From: Streptomyces sp. ADI96-02
Lineage (GTDB): Bacteria > Actinomycetota > Actinomycetes > Streptomycetales > Streptomycetaceae
Direction of reading: 5' to 3'
NCBI RefSeq assembly: GCF_003846185.1
Contig: NZ_ML123034.1
Coordinates: 247,387-311,386, forward strand
DNA length: 64,000 nucleotides
Below the pieces are notes generated by a model, which searched no databases, was not told the DNA's origin, and was given only the letters and a program-made list of their open reading frames with translations. Numbering within the stretch: position 1 is the stretch's first letter; each line of letters begins with the position of its first letter. A program made the position numbers and the translations under genes. Positions 54,127-62,693 of this stretch are shown one piece after another.

Positions 54127-54708
54127 ATGGACCAGGGAAGGAGGGTAGCCGCAGCCCTCTGCGCCGCTGCCCTGGTTTCGATGACAGCCGCCGGGCAGGC
54201 CAGTGCCGCCGGAGAGCCGACTCCCTCTGCCACCTGCACCACCGGGCCGCCCGTGAACCCATCGGCCTCGCCGACCTTCCCGACGCCCTCGCCGTCCATC
54301 TCCGTCACGCCGACCAGCCCCACCCCCTCGGTCACGACGACGAGCCCCTTCCCCTCCGTCTCACCCACCCCGTCACTGACTCCGTCACTCACGCCTTCTT
54401 TCACCACCACGCCCTCGCTCACCCCCTCCATCACGCTGACGCCGTCCTTCTCGCCATCGCTGTCCCCCTCGCTCTCGCCCACACCGACGGCCACGGCGCC
54501 GACGACGCTCTCGCCCACGCCGACGGCGCGGCCGACGCTGCCGAGCTGTCCGCCCTCCTCCCCGCCGGCTCCGAGCCCATCGGCCTCGGACCTCGCCCCC
54601 ACGGGCATCGGTCAGACCAAGGGGTTCGCGATCGTCTGCGCCACGATCGGGGCCGCGGGGCTGACCGCCCTGGCCTTCGCGGCGATCAGGCGACGCCGGC
54701 AGTCGTGA
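54127..54708 (+). CDS. Mucin-like cell-wall protein with LAPTG sortase signal
   Basis: 193 residues from the ATG at 54127, after AGAGGA. Signal peptide (VAAALCAAALVSMTAAGQAS, cut near residue 27), a long Ser/Thr/Pro stalk with repeats of the kind SLTPSLTPSF and SPSLSPSLSP, two cysteines (about 37 and 141) bracketing it, then LAPTG at 156-160, a helix (FAIVCATIGAAGLTALAFA) and RRRRQS. It has the same architecture as the protein at 46904. A substrate for the class E sortase at 49759; very likely a surface stalk and a candidate for O-mannosylation. Confidence 0.87.
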   Translation: MDQGRRVAAALCAAALVSMTAAGQASAAGEPTPSATCTTGPPVNPSASPTFPTPSPSISVTPTSPTPSVTTTSPFPSVSPTPSLTPSLTPSFTTTPSLTPSITLTPSFSPSLSPSLSPTPTATAPTTLSPTPTARPTLPSCPPSSPPAPSPSASDLAPTGIGQTKGFAIVCATIGAAGLTALAFAAIRRRRQS

Positions 54709-54874
54709 CGCCTGAAGGTCCCGGGACGGGAACACCGACCGGCGGCTCCCTGTATCCACTCCCTGGCTCTGCGTAACCGATCTTGACCCCTATTCACCCG
54801 TTCGGCCCCTTCAATCGCTGGTCAGGCCGGCCCATGGGGGAAGAATGAGGAATCGGGGTCGAGGAGGTGCGCAC

Positions 54875-55291
54875 ATGTTCTCTGTCTCTCAACGTGCCCG
54901 CGCGGTTGCCGCGGCGACGATGCTCGCTCCACTGCTGGCGATCGCACTCCCCGCGACGACGGCTTCGGCCTCCACCGGGATGATCGCCCCAGGAGTGCTC
55001 CGCCTTCCCTCCCAACCAGGAGGATGCCCCGACGGCTACCTCTGCCTCTACCGGGACGTGGGGTACGCCGGCGGCGGCTACGCCGTGAACAACGGGCGTG
55101 CGCTCAATGACCTCCGGGGCATCGACTTCAACGACGTCATGTCGTCCTGGGTCAACGAGACGTCGTCGCGCTACTGCTGGTACCCGGACATCAACTACAC
55201 CGGGACGCGGTTCGCCATGCGCTCGGGAGGGGCGTCGGACGCCGTCAACGTGGAGAACAACGACATCGCCTCCTCGACGGAACCCTGCTGA
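54875..55291 (+). CDS. Secreted small protein of the peptidase inhibitor I36 type
   Basis: 138 residues from the ATG at 54875, with GAGGAGG nearby. Signal peptide (AVAAATMLAPLLAIALPATTAS, cleavage near residue 35). The mature protein has the SMPI-like layout: CPDGYLCLYRDVGYAGGGYA, then NNGRALNDLRGIDFND, a VMSSWVNETSSRYCWYPD segment and C-terminal STEPC, with the cysteine pairs expected of the family. I36 inhibitors have a beta/gamma-crystallin-like fold and some inhibit metallo-peptidases. A lone gene, followed by direct repeats and a strong hairpin. Confidence 0.85.
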   Translation: MFSVSQRARAVAAATMLAPLLAIALPATTASASTGMIAPGVLRLPSQPGGCPDGYLCLYRDVGYAGGGYAVNNGRALNDLRGIDFNDVMSSWVNETSSRYCWYPDINYTGTRFAMRSGGASDAVNVENNDIASSTEPC

Positions 55292-55300
55292 GGAATCCGT

Positions 55301-55330
55301 CGCCCACGCGGGAGTCGCCCACGCGGGAGT
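55301..55330. repeat. Two perfect 15-base direct repeats
   Basis: CGCCCACGCGGGAGT is repeated exactly at 55301-55315 and 55316-55330, between the I36-like stop and the terminator. Confidence 0.9.
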
Positions 55331-55334
55331 ACGG

Positions 55335-55374
55335 GGAAGCGGGAGTACGGGCGCTCGTCCGTACTCCCGCTTCC
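55335..55374. terminator. Strong bidirectional terminator
   Basis: A perfect 16-base stem (55335-55350 with 55359-55374) and an 8-base loop. It separates the convergent I36-like gene and the LAL regulator. Best hairpin in the window. Confidence 0.85.
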
Positions 55375-55390
55375 GCGTCGTGCTCGTCCG

Positions 55391-58129
55391 TCACGCCGCC
55401 AGCGTCTGGATGACGTCTCGCAGCTGACGCCTGTTCTTGAGGTTGCCCTTCGCGTACATGTTGCCCAGGTGGTATTCGACGGTCTTGGTGCTGACGTACA
55501 GCTCCTGAGCGATCTCCTTGTTCGTCCAGCCGCGCCCCACCAGCTTGGCCGTGTCCTTCTCCCGGTCCGTCAGTTCGCCCCAGAAGCTCTCGGCTCCCGT
55601 CGCGTGGTCGGATGCCTCGCTCCTGCCGAGCAGCTCATGGCACTGCGCGACGAGGGGCTGCGCTCCCAGGGACCGGAAAACCTTCTCGGCGGCGAGCAGT
55701 TGGCTCCTGGCCTCGTCCTTCGCGTCCGTCTCGATCAGCACCCGGCCGAAGTCGCAGCGCAGCATGGACCTGTGCAGCACCGGCTCGCCTCCGTCGGGCG
55801 GTACCGCCAGCCCGTCCCTGAACGCTCTGCTCGCCGCGGGAAGATCGCCCTGCGCGTACAGGAGGTTTCCCTTGACCCACTTGCTCGCCACGATCGGCAT
55901 CGCGCCGGTCGGTTCCAGCGCCTCCAGCGCCGCGAGGGCCTCCGCCCCCTTCGAGAGTTCGTGCGCACGGGCGCAGGCGACGCCCAGCATCGGCAGGAAC
56001 CACGTGCCGTACACCCGCACCCTTCCCTCGTTCGAGGAGTCCTCCATCGCCCGGCCCAACTCCCGGATGACCGTGCGCCAGTCCTGCCGGGCGAAGCCGA
56101 TGGTCCCGGCGGCCTGCCGAATGTGGAATTCGGGTGCGGCGAAGTCGGTCTCGTTCGCGATGCTCTGCGCCTCGCGAAGATCGGCTTCCGCCCACTCCCA
56201 CTGTCCCTGCAGGGCGTAGATGGCCGCGCTCATGGAGTGGACCACCGCGAAATCCACGTCCCGGCCCGATATCTGCGCCTCGTCGAAGGCCAGCGAGGCG
56301 GTACGCCGGGCCTGCTCCCACTCCCCCAGCATCAAGTGGCACGCGGCGGCGTTGACCTTGGCCGCGTAGTCGCTGCGCCGGGTCAGACCCGGGGTGCTCC
56401 TGCGGACCACGACGCGCAAGTCGGCCAGCGCGTCGGTGAGTTGTCCGGAGAGTCCTCTCAGGATGCCCCGGCAGGCGAGTGCGTCCATGTCGGGTGCGGG
56501 CACCTCCGCCGGATTGACCCTCAGCTGGGACAGCCTGCGCAGCCCCTCGGCGGGTCCGTCCTGAAGCGCCGCTCCCCAGGCGATGTTGGCCTGCGCCTGG
56601 CCGATGATCCCGGCGTCAGCGGTGCGCGCGAGCGCGTACTGGGCCGATCTCACCGCCTGGGCTCCCAGACCGAGGGAGCGCTGCAGCGAGGCCAGTTCCG
56701 CGGACGCCCGAGCGGCGCCGTCCGCGTCGCCGAAGCCTTCGCGGGCCAGCCTCAGATACTCGGACGCGCCGGCGTCGTGTCCCCTGGCGTATTCCAGGAA
56801 ACCCAGCGCCTCGTTCTTCTGCGGCGAGGCAATCGTGTCCTCGATACGGGCTCCGTAGCCGAGCGCGGCGGCGTACTGGCCGCTGATGACGAGCAGCCGC
56901 ACGGCCTTCAGGAGGGCCGTGCGGCGGATGTCCGACTCGGGGGCGGCTTCGGAGGCCGCGAGTTCGTACTGCGCGGCATGTGAGAGATCACCGTGGGCCG
57001 ACTCCCGGTCCGCCGCCTCCAGCAGTTCGGACGCCAGGTCCCCGTCGTACTCTTCGAGAGCCGCGATCTGGTGCCGCCACTTGGCCGGCGGGGCGAGGAT
57101 GTCGGCGGCGGCACGGTGCAGTTCACGGCGTCTGGACTGAGGGATCGAGGCGTAGACGGCGTCCCGCTGCCCCGAGTGCATGAGCTCCAGCCTCGGGTCG
57201 TCGGCTTCTGTACGCCATTGCGCCGCGCCTTCGGTGACGAGAGGTTCGATGTCGTCCAGCAGGGTGTCGCTGTGCACCAGCTGCTGGAGTGTCGGCACGG
57301 TGGTCGGAGCGTTGAGCACGGCCAGCACGTCGAGGATCGGACGGCTCCGCTGCGGGAACGAGTCGGACCACTCCTTCACCGCCGCCGTGAGAGACGGCGG
57401 CACGTCGGCGAGGGACAAGGGTTCCGGTATGCCGCGCCCGCCCTCCATCGCTCCGACCAAGGCTTTGACGTAGAGCGGGTTTCCGTTGCTCCACTTCGCG
57501 ATCTGCGCGAGCTGGGAGACGGACAGCGCGGGAAGTTTCTCCGACGCGAGGTACTCCCTCAGAGCGGGAACCGTGAGACCCGCCAGGTCGATCTGCGTGA
57601 CCCTTTCGTCGTTTCCGGCGAGACCCACGTCCTTCTTCGTCTTGTTGATGTGCTCGGTGTCGAGAACCGTGATGATCTCGTCGCTCATCATCCGCAGCAG
57701 CATGAATCCGATGGCCTTCAGGGAGTAGTCGTCCACCAGATGCGCGTCCTCGACGATCAGCGCCACCGGACTGCCGTCCCGGATATCGTCGAGGACACTG
57801 ATCAGCGCACCCCCCGCCGCCATCATGGTGCTGTCCTCCTGAATCAGGTTGGCCCGGCGGAGGTCCAGGGAGAGTTCGTCGTGCGCGCTCTGGATGACGC
57901 GGTTCGCCGCGGAGTACTTGATGTCCTGCTCCGACGGGACACCCGCCACGCTCAGCACGCGAAAATCGGTCAGATCTTGGCAGAACGCGCGAGACAGCGC
58001 GCTTTTCCCGATTCCGGTGGGACCGCCCAGGATAACGATCTGCGCGTCACCACGAGCGGCCAGTTCGGCCGCGTGGAGCATGGTCTTCAGTTCGGCGTCG
58101 CGTCCGACGATAGGCAACCGCATCTCCAT
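55391..58129 (-). CDS. LAL-family LuxR transcriptional regulator
   Basis: 912 residues from the ATG at 58129, preceded by AGAGG. Large ATP-binding regulator of the LuxR type: an N-terminal AAA/STAND NTPase (Walker A GGPTGIGKS at 35-43, Walker B VALIVEDAHLVDD), a long helical-repeat middle of the TPR type (about 350-830), and a C-terminal LuxR helix-turn-helix (LTDREKDTAKLVGRGW, then TNKEIAQELYVSTKTVEYHL). LALs respond to small ligands and often control secondary metabolism or carbon use. Divergent from dhaK (242 bases apart), so dhaKLM is one plausible target; the sortase locus is another. Confidence 0.93.
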   Translation of the reverse strand: MEMRLPIVGRDAELKTMLHAAELAARGDAQIVILGGPTGIGKSALSRAFCQDLTDFRVLSVAGVPSEQDIKYSAANRVIQSAHDELSLDLRRANLIQEDSTMMAAGGALISVLDDIRDGSPVALIVEDAHLVDDYSLKAIGFMLLRMMSDEIITVLDTEHINKTKKDVGLAGNDERVTQIDLAGLTVPALREYLASEKLPALSVSQLAQIAKWSNGNPLYVKALVGAMEGGRGIPEPLSLADVPPSLTAAVKEWSDSFPQRSRPILDVLAVLNAPTTVPTLQQLVHSDTLLDDIEPLVTEGAAQWRTEADDPRLELMHSGQRDAVYASIPQSRRRELHRAAADILAPPAKWRHQIAALEEYDGDLASELLEAADRESAHGDLSHAAQYELAASEAAPESDIRRTALLKAVRLLVISGQYAAALGYGARIEDTIASPQKNEALGFLEYARGHDAGASEYLRLAREGFGDADGAARASAELASLQRSLGLGAQAVRSAQYALARTADAGIIGQAQANIAWGAALQDGPAEGLRRLSQLRVNPAEVPAPDMDALACRGILRGLSGQLTDALADLRVVVRRSTPGLTRRSDYAAKVNAAACHLMLGEWEQARRTASLAFDEAQISGRDVDFAVVHSMSAAIYALQGQWEWAEADLREAQSIANETDFAAPEFHIRQAAGTIGFARQDWRTVIRELGRAMEDSSNEGRVRVYGTWFLPMLGVACARAHELSKGAEALAALEALEPTGAMPIVASKWVKGNLLYAQGDLPAASRAFRDGLAVPPDGGEPVLHRSMLRCDFGRVLIETDAKDEARSQLLAAEKVFRSLGAQPLVAQCHELLGRSEASDHATGAESFWGELTDREKDTAKLVGRGWTNKEIAQELYVSTKTVEYHLGNMYAKGNLKNRRQLRDVIQTLAA

Positions 58130-58372
58130 GGAAGCACCTCTCGCACATGAACTCCGCAGTCCATCGCTCATTTTACTCCTGAGGAATTTCGCACGCGCGG
58201 AGAACTCCACCGATGGCGTGCGGCGCGGCTTGTCGGCAGGATCGACAGGAGAGGCGCGGGCGGGTCCGCCGAGCGTGTCCGACCGCCAAGATCGACAATA
58301 CGACGCCGCCGCCGCACCATTGAAGGAGCACAGGCTGTCGGGGTTCTCTGCCAGGCTCACGAGGAGACAGAC

Positions 58373-59365
58373 ATGAAAATGCTGATCAACGTCCCGGAGA
58401 CCGTGGTCGCGGACGCCTTGCGCGGTATGGCCGCCGCCCATCCCGAGCTGACCGTCGACGTGGAGAACCGCGTCGTCGTGCGGGCGGATGCCCCGGTGGC
58501 CGGGAAAGTGGGCCTCGTCTCGGGCGGCGGGTCGGGGCACGAACCGCTGCACGCCGGGTTCGTCGGGCCCGGCATGCTGTCGGCCGCCTGTGCGGGCGAG
58601 GTGTTCACCTCGCCGGTGCCCGACCAGATGGTGCGGGCGGCGACGGCCGTGGACAGCGGCGCCGGGGTGCTGTTCGTCGTCAAGAACTACACCGGTGACG
58701 TGCTGAACTTCGAGATGGCCGCCGAGCTCGCCGAGGACGACGGCGTGCAGGTCGCCCAGGTCGTCGTGGACGACGACGTGGCGGTCAGCGACAGCACCTT
58801 CACGGCGGGGCGGCGCGGTACGGGCGCGACCCTGTTCGTCGAGAAGATCGCCGGGGCCGCCGCCGACGAGGGCGCGCCGCTGGAACGGGTCGCCGCGGTG
58901 GCCCGGCAGGTGAACGGGGCCTCACGGAGCTTCGGTGTGGCACTGAGCGCCGTCACCACTCCGGCGAAGGGCAGCCCGACCTTCGACCTGCCCGCCGGCG
59001 AACTGGAGCTGGGGATCGGGATCCACGGCGAGCCCGGACGGGAACGCCGTCCCATGATGACCTCACGCGAGATCGCGGACTTCGCGGTGAGCGCCGTGCT
59101 GGAGGATCTGCGGCCGGCCGGCCCCGTCATCGCGCTGGTGAACGGGATGGGCGCCACACCGCTGCTGGAGCTGTACGGGTTCAACGCCGAGGTGCGGCGG
59201 GTGCTGTCCGAGCGGGGCGTGCGGGTGGCCCGGTCGCTCGTGGGCAACTACGTGACCTCCCTCGACATGGCGGGCTGCTCGGTGACGCTGTGCCAGGCCG
59301 ACGAGGAGCTGCTGCGGCTGTGGGACGCGCCCGTGGAGACGGCGGCGCTCCGCTGGGGCCGGTGA
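58373..59365 (+). CDS. dhaK: Dihydroxyacetone kinase subunit K
   Basis: 330 residues. It binds dihydroxyacetone covalently through His218 (GIGIHGEPG) and has the GGGSGHEPLH substrate loop near 51-60. In the PTS-dependent system DhaK binds the substrate, DhaL transfers phosphate from tightly bound ADP/ATP, and DhaM recharges it from HPr. First gene of dhaKLM. The ATG at 58373 follows GAGGAG. Confidence 0.97.
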   Translation: MKMLINVPETVVADALRGMAAAHPELTVDVENRVVVRADAPVAGKVGLVSGGGSGHEPLHAGFVGPGMLSAACAGEVFTSPVPDQMVRAATAVDSGAGVLFVVKNYTGDVLNFEMAAELAEDDGVQVAQVVVDDDVAVSDSTFTAGRRGTGATLFVEKIAGAAADEGAPLERVAAVARQVNGASRSFGVALSAVTTPAKGSPTFDLPAGELELGIGIHGEPGRERRPMMTSREIADFAVSAVLEDLRPAGPVIALVNGMGATPLLELYGFNAEVRRVLSERGVRVARSLVGNYVTSLDMAGCSVTLCQADEELLRLWDAPVETAALRWGR

Positions 59366-59477
59366 GCGGGACGGCCGGTGACGGGGTCGTCCGTACCTCT
59401 CCCGCCGCCGGCCTCACGGCCCGTACGATCCGCGTCGGCGGACGAACCGCCCACCGGCCCGACGAACAGGAGACCAC

Positions 59478-60089
59478 GTGCTCGACGCCGACTTCTTCCG
59501 CCGCTGGCTGGTCGCGGCGGCGGCCTCCGTGGAGCGTGAGGCGGACCGTCTGACCGAGCTGGACTCGGCGATCGGGGACGCCGATCACGGCAGCAATCTG
59601 CGGCGCGGCTTCACCGCGGTGACCGCGGTCCTGGACGAGGACGCCCCCGCCACACCCGGCGCGGTCCTCACGCTGGCCGGCCGGCAGCTGATCTCGACCG
59701 TCGGCGGCGCTTCGGGACCGCTGTACGGGACATTGCTGCGCCGGACGGGCAAGGCTCTGGGCGAGGAGGCCGAGGTGACGCGGGAACGGTTCGCCGAGGC
59801 GTTCGCGGCCGGGGTGGCCGCCGTCGGGCAGTTGGGCGGGGCCGGGGCCGGGGACAAGACGATGCTCGACGCGCTGCTGCCGGCGACCGAGGTACTGGCG
59901 GCGTCGTTCGACGATGCCGCCGAGGCGGCCCGCGCGGGTGCGGAGGCGACGGTTCCGCTCCAGGCGCGCAAGGGCAGGGCCAGCTATCTCGGTGAGCGCA
60001 GCATCGGCCATCAGGACCCGGGAGCGACGTCGGCGGCCCTGCTGGTCGAGGCGCTGGCCCGGACCGCGCGGAACGGGGGCGCGGCATGA
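59478..60089 (+). CDS. dhaL: Dihydroxyacetone kinase subunit L
   Basis: 203 residues from GTG 59478 after AGGAG. Metal/nucleotide loop SAIGDADHGSNL (D34, D36), VGGASGPLYGTLL and the C-terminal KGRASYLGERSIGHQDPGA. It carries the ADP that is rephosphorylated by DhaM. Between dhaK and dhaM; the dhaM ATG overlaps its stop (ATGA). Confidence 0.95.
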   Translation: MLDADFFRRWLVAAAASVEREADRLTELDSAIGDADHGSNLRRGFTAVTAVLDEDAPATPGAVLTLAGRQLISTVGGASGPLYGTLLRRTGKALGEEAEVTRERFAEAFAAGVAAVGQLGGAGAGDKTMLDALLPATEVLAASFDDAAEAARAGAEATVPLQARKGRASYLGERSIGHQDPGATSAALLVEALARTARNGGAA

Positions 60090-60496
60090 GCGGCGACGGC
60101 CGGGTCGGTGTCGTGCTCGTCTCGCACAGCGGGGCGGTCGCGGAGTCGGTCGCCGAACTGGCGCGCGGGCTGGCGGCGGGCGGCGTGACGGCGCCGGTCG
60201 CCGCGGCGGGCGGGCTCCCGAACGGCGGGCTCGGCACGAGCACCGAGCTGATCGGCCGGGCGGCGGCCTCGGTGGACCGAGGGGCCGGGGTCGCGGTGCT
60301 GGTCGACCTGGGCAGCGCGGTCCTCACGGTGAAAGCGATGCTCGCCGAGGGCGATGAGCTTCCCGAAGGGTCGCGGCTGATCGACGCGCCGTTCCTGGAG
60401 GGTGCGGTCGCCGCCGTGGTGACCGCGTCGGCGGGCGGTGACATCGCGGCGGTGGAGGCCGCTGCCGCGGAGGCGTTCGACTACCGCAAGACGTGA
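60086..60496 (+). CDS. dhaM: PTS-dependent dihydroxyacetone kinase phosphoryl donor subunit M
   Basis: 136 residues, the size of an EIIA-mannose-like DhaM without extra HPr or EI domains. The phosphorylated histidine is His14 in VLVSHSGAV, and GLPNGGLGTST and VDLGSAVL are the other characteristic blocks. It needs a separate PTS (EI/HPr) elsewhere. The ATGA overlap with dhaL couples their translation. Confidence 0.93.
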   Translation: MSGDGRVGVVLVSHSGAVAESVAELARGLAAGGVTAPVAAAGGLPNGGLGTSTELIGRAAASVDRGAGVAVLVDLGSAVLTVKAMLAEGDELPEGSRLIDAPFLEGAVAAVVTASAGGDIAAVEAAAAEAFDYRKT

Positions 60497-60584
60497 CGGC
60501 CGCCGGTAGTCGGGCAGTCCCGGCCGACGCCCGGGGCCGCGCGTGCGTTGGCGCACGGCACTCCCCGGCCGCAGACTCGACGGC

Positions 60585-61088
60585 ATGTCGACAGCCAGGC
60601 GCAGCGCGGGCCTCCTCCTCTTCCGGTTCACGGGCGGCGACGGCCCCGGGCGGGACGTCGAGGTCTTGATCGGGCACATGGGCGGCCCGTTCTGGGCGGG
60701 GCGGGAGGCGGCCTCGTGGTCGGTCCCCAAGGGCGAGTACGAGGCCGGGGAGGGGCCCGCGGCTGCCGCTCGCCGCGAGTTCGAGGAGGAGCTGGGGCTG
60801 CACGTCCAGGACGGGGAATGGCTGCCGCTCGGCGAGGCCCGGCAGCGCGGCGGCAAGACCGTGACGGTGTGGGCGCTGGAGGCCGAGCTGGATCCGGCGT
60901 CCGCGGTGCCGGGGACGTTCACCATGGAGTGGCCGCGCGGCTCCGGCGTGCTGCGGGAGTTCCCGGAGATGGACCGGTTCGCCTGGTGCACGCCGGAGCA
61001 GGCCGCCGAGCGGCTCGTGGCGGGGCAGCGCGTCTTCGTCGACCGGCTGCGCGCGCGGGTGGTTCCGCCGGTGGCCCCGGACGTCTGA
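60585..61088 (+). CDS. Nudix hydrolase
   Basis: 167 residues from the ATG at 60585; an upstream in-frame start would add only an arginine-rich stretch. The Nudix box matches GX5EX7REUXEEXGU in GEYEAGEGPAAAARREFEEE followed by LGL, giving the metal-binding glutamates. It hydrolyses nucleoside diphosphates linked to some other moiety, probably a housekeeping or NTP-cleaning enzyme. It resembles the NUDIX proteins annotated as RNA 5'-pyrophosphohydrolase-like by length, but that is not decidable here. Convergent with the phosphatase gene. Confidence 0.93.
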   Translation: MSTARRSAGLLLFRFTGGDGPGRDVEVLIGHMGGPFWAGREAASWSVPKGEYEAGEGPAAAARREFEEELGLHVQDGEWLPLGEARQRGGKTVTVWALEAELDPASAVPGTFTMEWPRGSGVLREFPEMDRFAWCTPEQAAERLVAGQRVFVDRLRARVVPPVAPDV

Positions 61089-61224
61089 GGAGCGTCCCGG
61101 CGACCGGCGGCGGTGTGCCGGGACCAGGCGGGCCGGCGCCGGGCGGCGCCGCTGTCCGGCGGAGAGCGCCGCGACGGCGCGCACGGACGCGGCACGGGGC
61201 GTGGATACCGTACGCGTGCGCTTC

Positions 61225-62436
61225 TCAGCGGTCGCTGAGCACAGCGGGGGCCCGCCGGAAGTGCCCGCGGAGTCCCGTGGGCCGCGGTCGGCCGCCGACG
61301 GGCACCCGGCGCAGGGCGAGTGCGGCGACGTCGTCGCGCCGGACGCCCCCGGTGAAGTCCTCCAGGTCGCCGCGGAGGGCTTCGAGCAGGTCGCGCGGTT
61401 CGCGCCCGGCCCAGCGGGCGAGCCGCTTGTCCAGCGGATAGAAGGCGTGGGCGGCGTCGCGGGCCTCGGTCACCCCGTCGGTGAACAGGAGGAGCGTCGC
61501 GCCGCGCGGGAAGTCGAACGACTCCGTCGTACGGATCTCGTGGCTGAGGGCGGCGAGGCCGAGCGGGACGTACGTCTTGCGCAGGGGTACCGGCGAGGAG
61601 CGGCCGTCGCGCAGCAGCCGCGGTGGCAGGTGGCCGCAGTTGACCGCCTCGACGCGCTTCTCGTCGACGAAGCCGAGGACGAGCGCGGTGACGAAGCGTT
61701 CGGCCTCGCCGGTCTGGGCGGAGAAGGCGTTGTGCCGCAGGACGGCGTCCTCCAGGGCGTCCGCCACCCCGGTGAGGGTGGGTTCGCGGATGGCCGCCTC
61801 CCGGAACGCCGCGATGGCGGCGAACCCGGCGCCGATGGCCGCGAGCCCCTTGCCCTGGACGTCGCCGATGATGACCCGGGTCCCGTAGGACGACTGGACG
61901 ACCTCGTAGATGTCGCCGCCGACGAAGCGGTCCTCCTCGATCGGCTCGTAGATCCCCTCGGCGGAGATCTGGTCGGTCAGGACGGGCAGCGGGCGCAGGA
62001 TCTGCCGTTGGAGCGTGACGGCGGCGGAGCGCAGCCGCGCCACCTCGGCGGCGTGCCGGATCCGCGCCGCGCAGGCGGCGACCCCGAGTCCGCAGGCCAG
62101 CGCGGCGAAGCCGATGCCGAGGGTGAAGTCCCAGAAGGTGCCGTCGCCGTGCGCCCCGAAGCCGACGACCACCGCCGTGATCCACACCGCGACCCAGATC
62201 GTCTGCCGGAGCGTGCAGAAGACGGAGGCCAGCGCCGGGACGACCACGAGCAGCGGGACGACCCGGAGGTCCTGCCCGGTGGCGATGTCGAGGAACACGA
62301 TCAGCCCTGTCAGCACGAGCAGCACGCTCGCGAGCGTGCAGCTTCCGATCCGGCCTGCGGCGGCCACCGCGCCCGGGTCCGTGCCGGGCAGCACGGCTGT
62401 CCGGCAGGGTGCCGTGCGCTGTCTCCTGATGGCCAC
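61225..62436 (-). CDS. Membrane-bound SpoIIE/PP2C-family phosphatase
   Basis: 403 residues from GTG 62436. The N-terminal half holds about five membrane helices (ASVLLVLTGLIVFLDIA, VVPLLVVVPALASVFC, TIWVAVWITAVVVGFG, FTLGIGFAALACGLGVAACA). The C-terminal PP2C-type domain has EEDRFVGGDIYEV, IGDVQGKGLAAI, VNCGHLPPRLL, LLFTDGVTEARD and RRDDVAAL. Such proteins dephosphorylate anti-sigma-factor antagonists (RsbU-like), opposing ATPases like those at 10884 and 44790. The substrate protein is not in the window. Confidence 0.92.
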   Translation of the reverse strand: MAIRRQRTAPCRTAVLPGTDPGAVAAAGRIGSCTLASVLLVLTGLIVFLDIATGQDLRVVPLLVVVPALASVFCTLRQTIWVAVWITAVVVGFGAHGDGTFWDFTLGIGFAALACGLGVAACAARIRHAAEVARLRSAAVTLQRQILRPLPVLTDQISAEGIYEPIEEDRFVGGDIYEVVQSSYGTRVIIGDVQGKGLAAIGAGFAAIAAFREAAIREPTLTGVADALEDAVLRHNAFSAQTGEAERFVTALVLGFVDEKRVEAVNCGHLPPRLLRDGRSSPVPLRKTYVPLGLAALSHEIRTTESFDFPRGATLLLFTDGVTEARDAAHAFYPLDKRLARWAGREPRDLLEALRGDLEDFTGGVRRDDVAALALRRVPVGGRPRPTGLRGHFRRAPAVLSDR

Positions 62437-62546
62437 GCTCTGTGTCCTTCCGATCGCCCCCGGTGCCGCCGGCGGTTCCGGACGGTCTCCTCCCAGTTCA
62501 CCGGGGCGCGGGCACCGGCACAGGAGGGCTTAGGGCCCCGGGCGGC

Positions 62547-62576
62547 GGCCGAAGGTCCCGGGCGGGACCTTCGGCC
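62547..62576 (-). terminator. Hairpin terminator downstream of the GNAT gene
   Basis: A 13-base perfect stem GGCCGAAGGTCCC (62547-62559) with 62564-62576 and a 4-base loop, within a GC-rich block of nested inverted copies (62530-62630). It lies downstream of the minus-strand GNAT gene. Confidence 0.75.
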
Positions 62577-62693
62577 CGGGACCGGGGGCCGGACGGGCGG
62601 GGCCTTGGGCCCCTGAACCGGGGACGGACGCCCTGTTACGGGTCGGGCCGCTCTTACGGGGCCGGGCCGTGACGGCGGCCGTACGGCCCGGGG

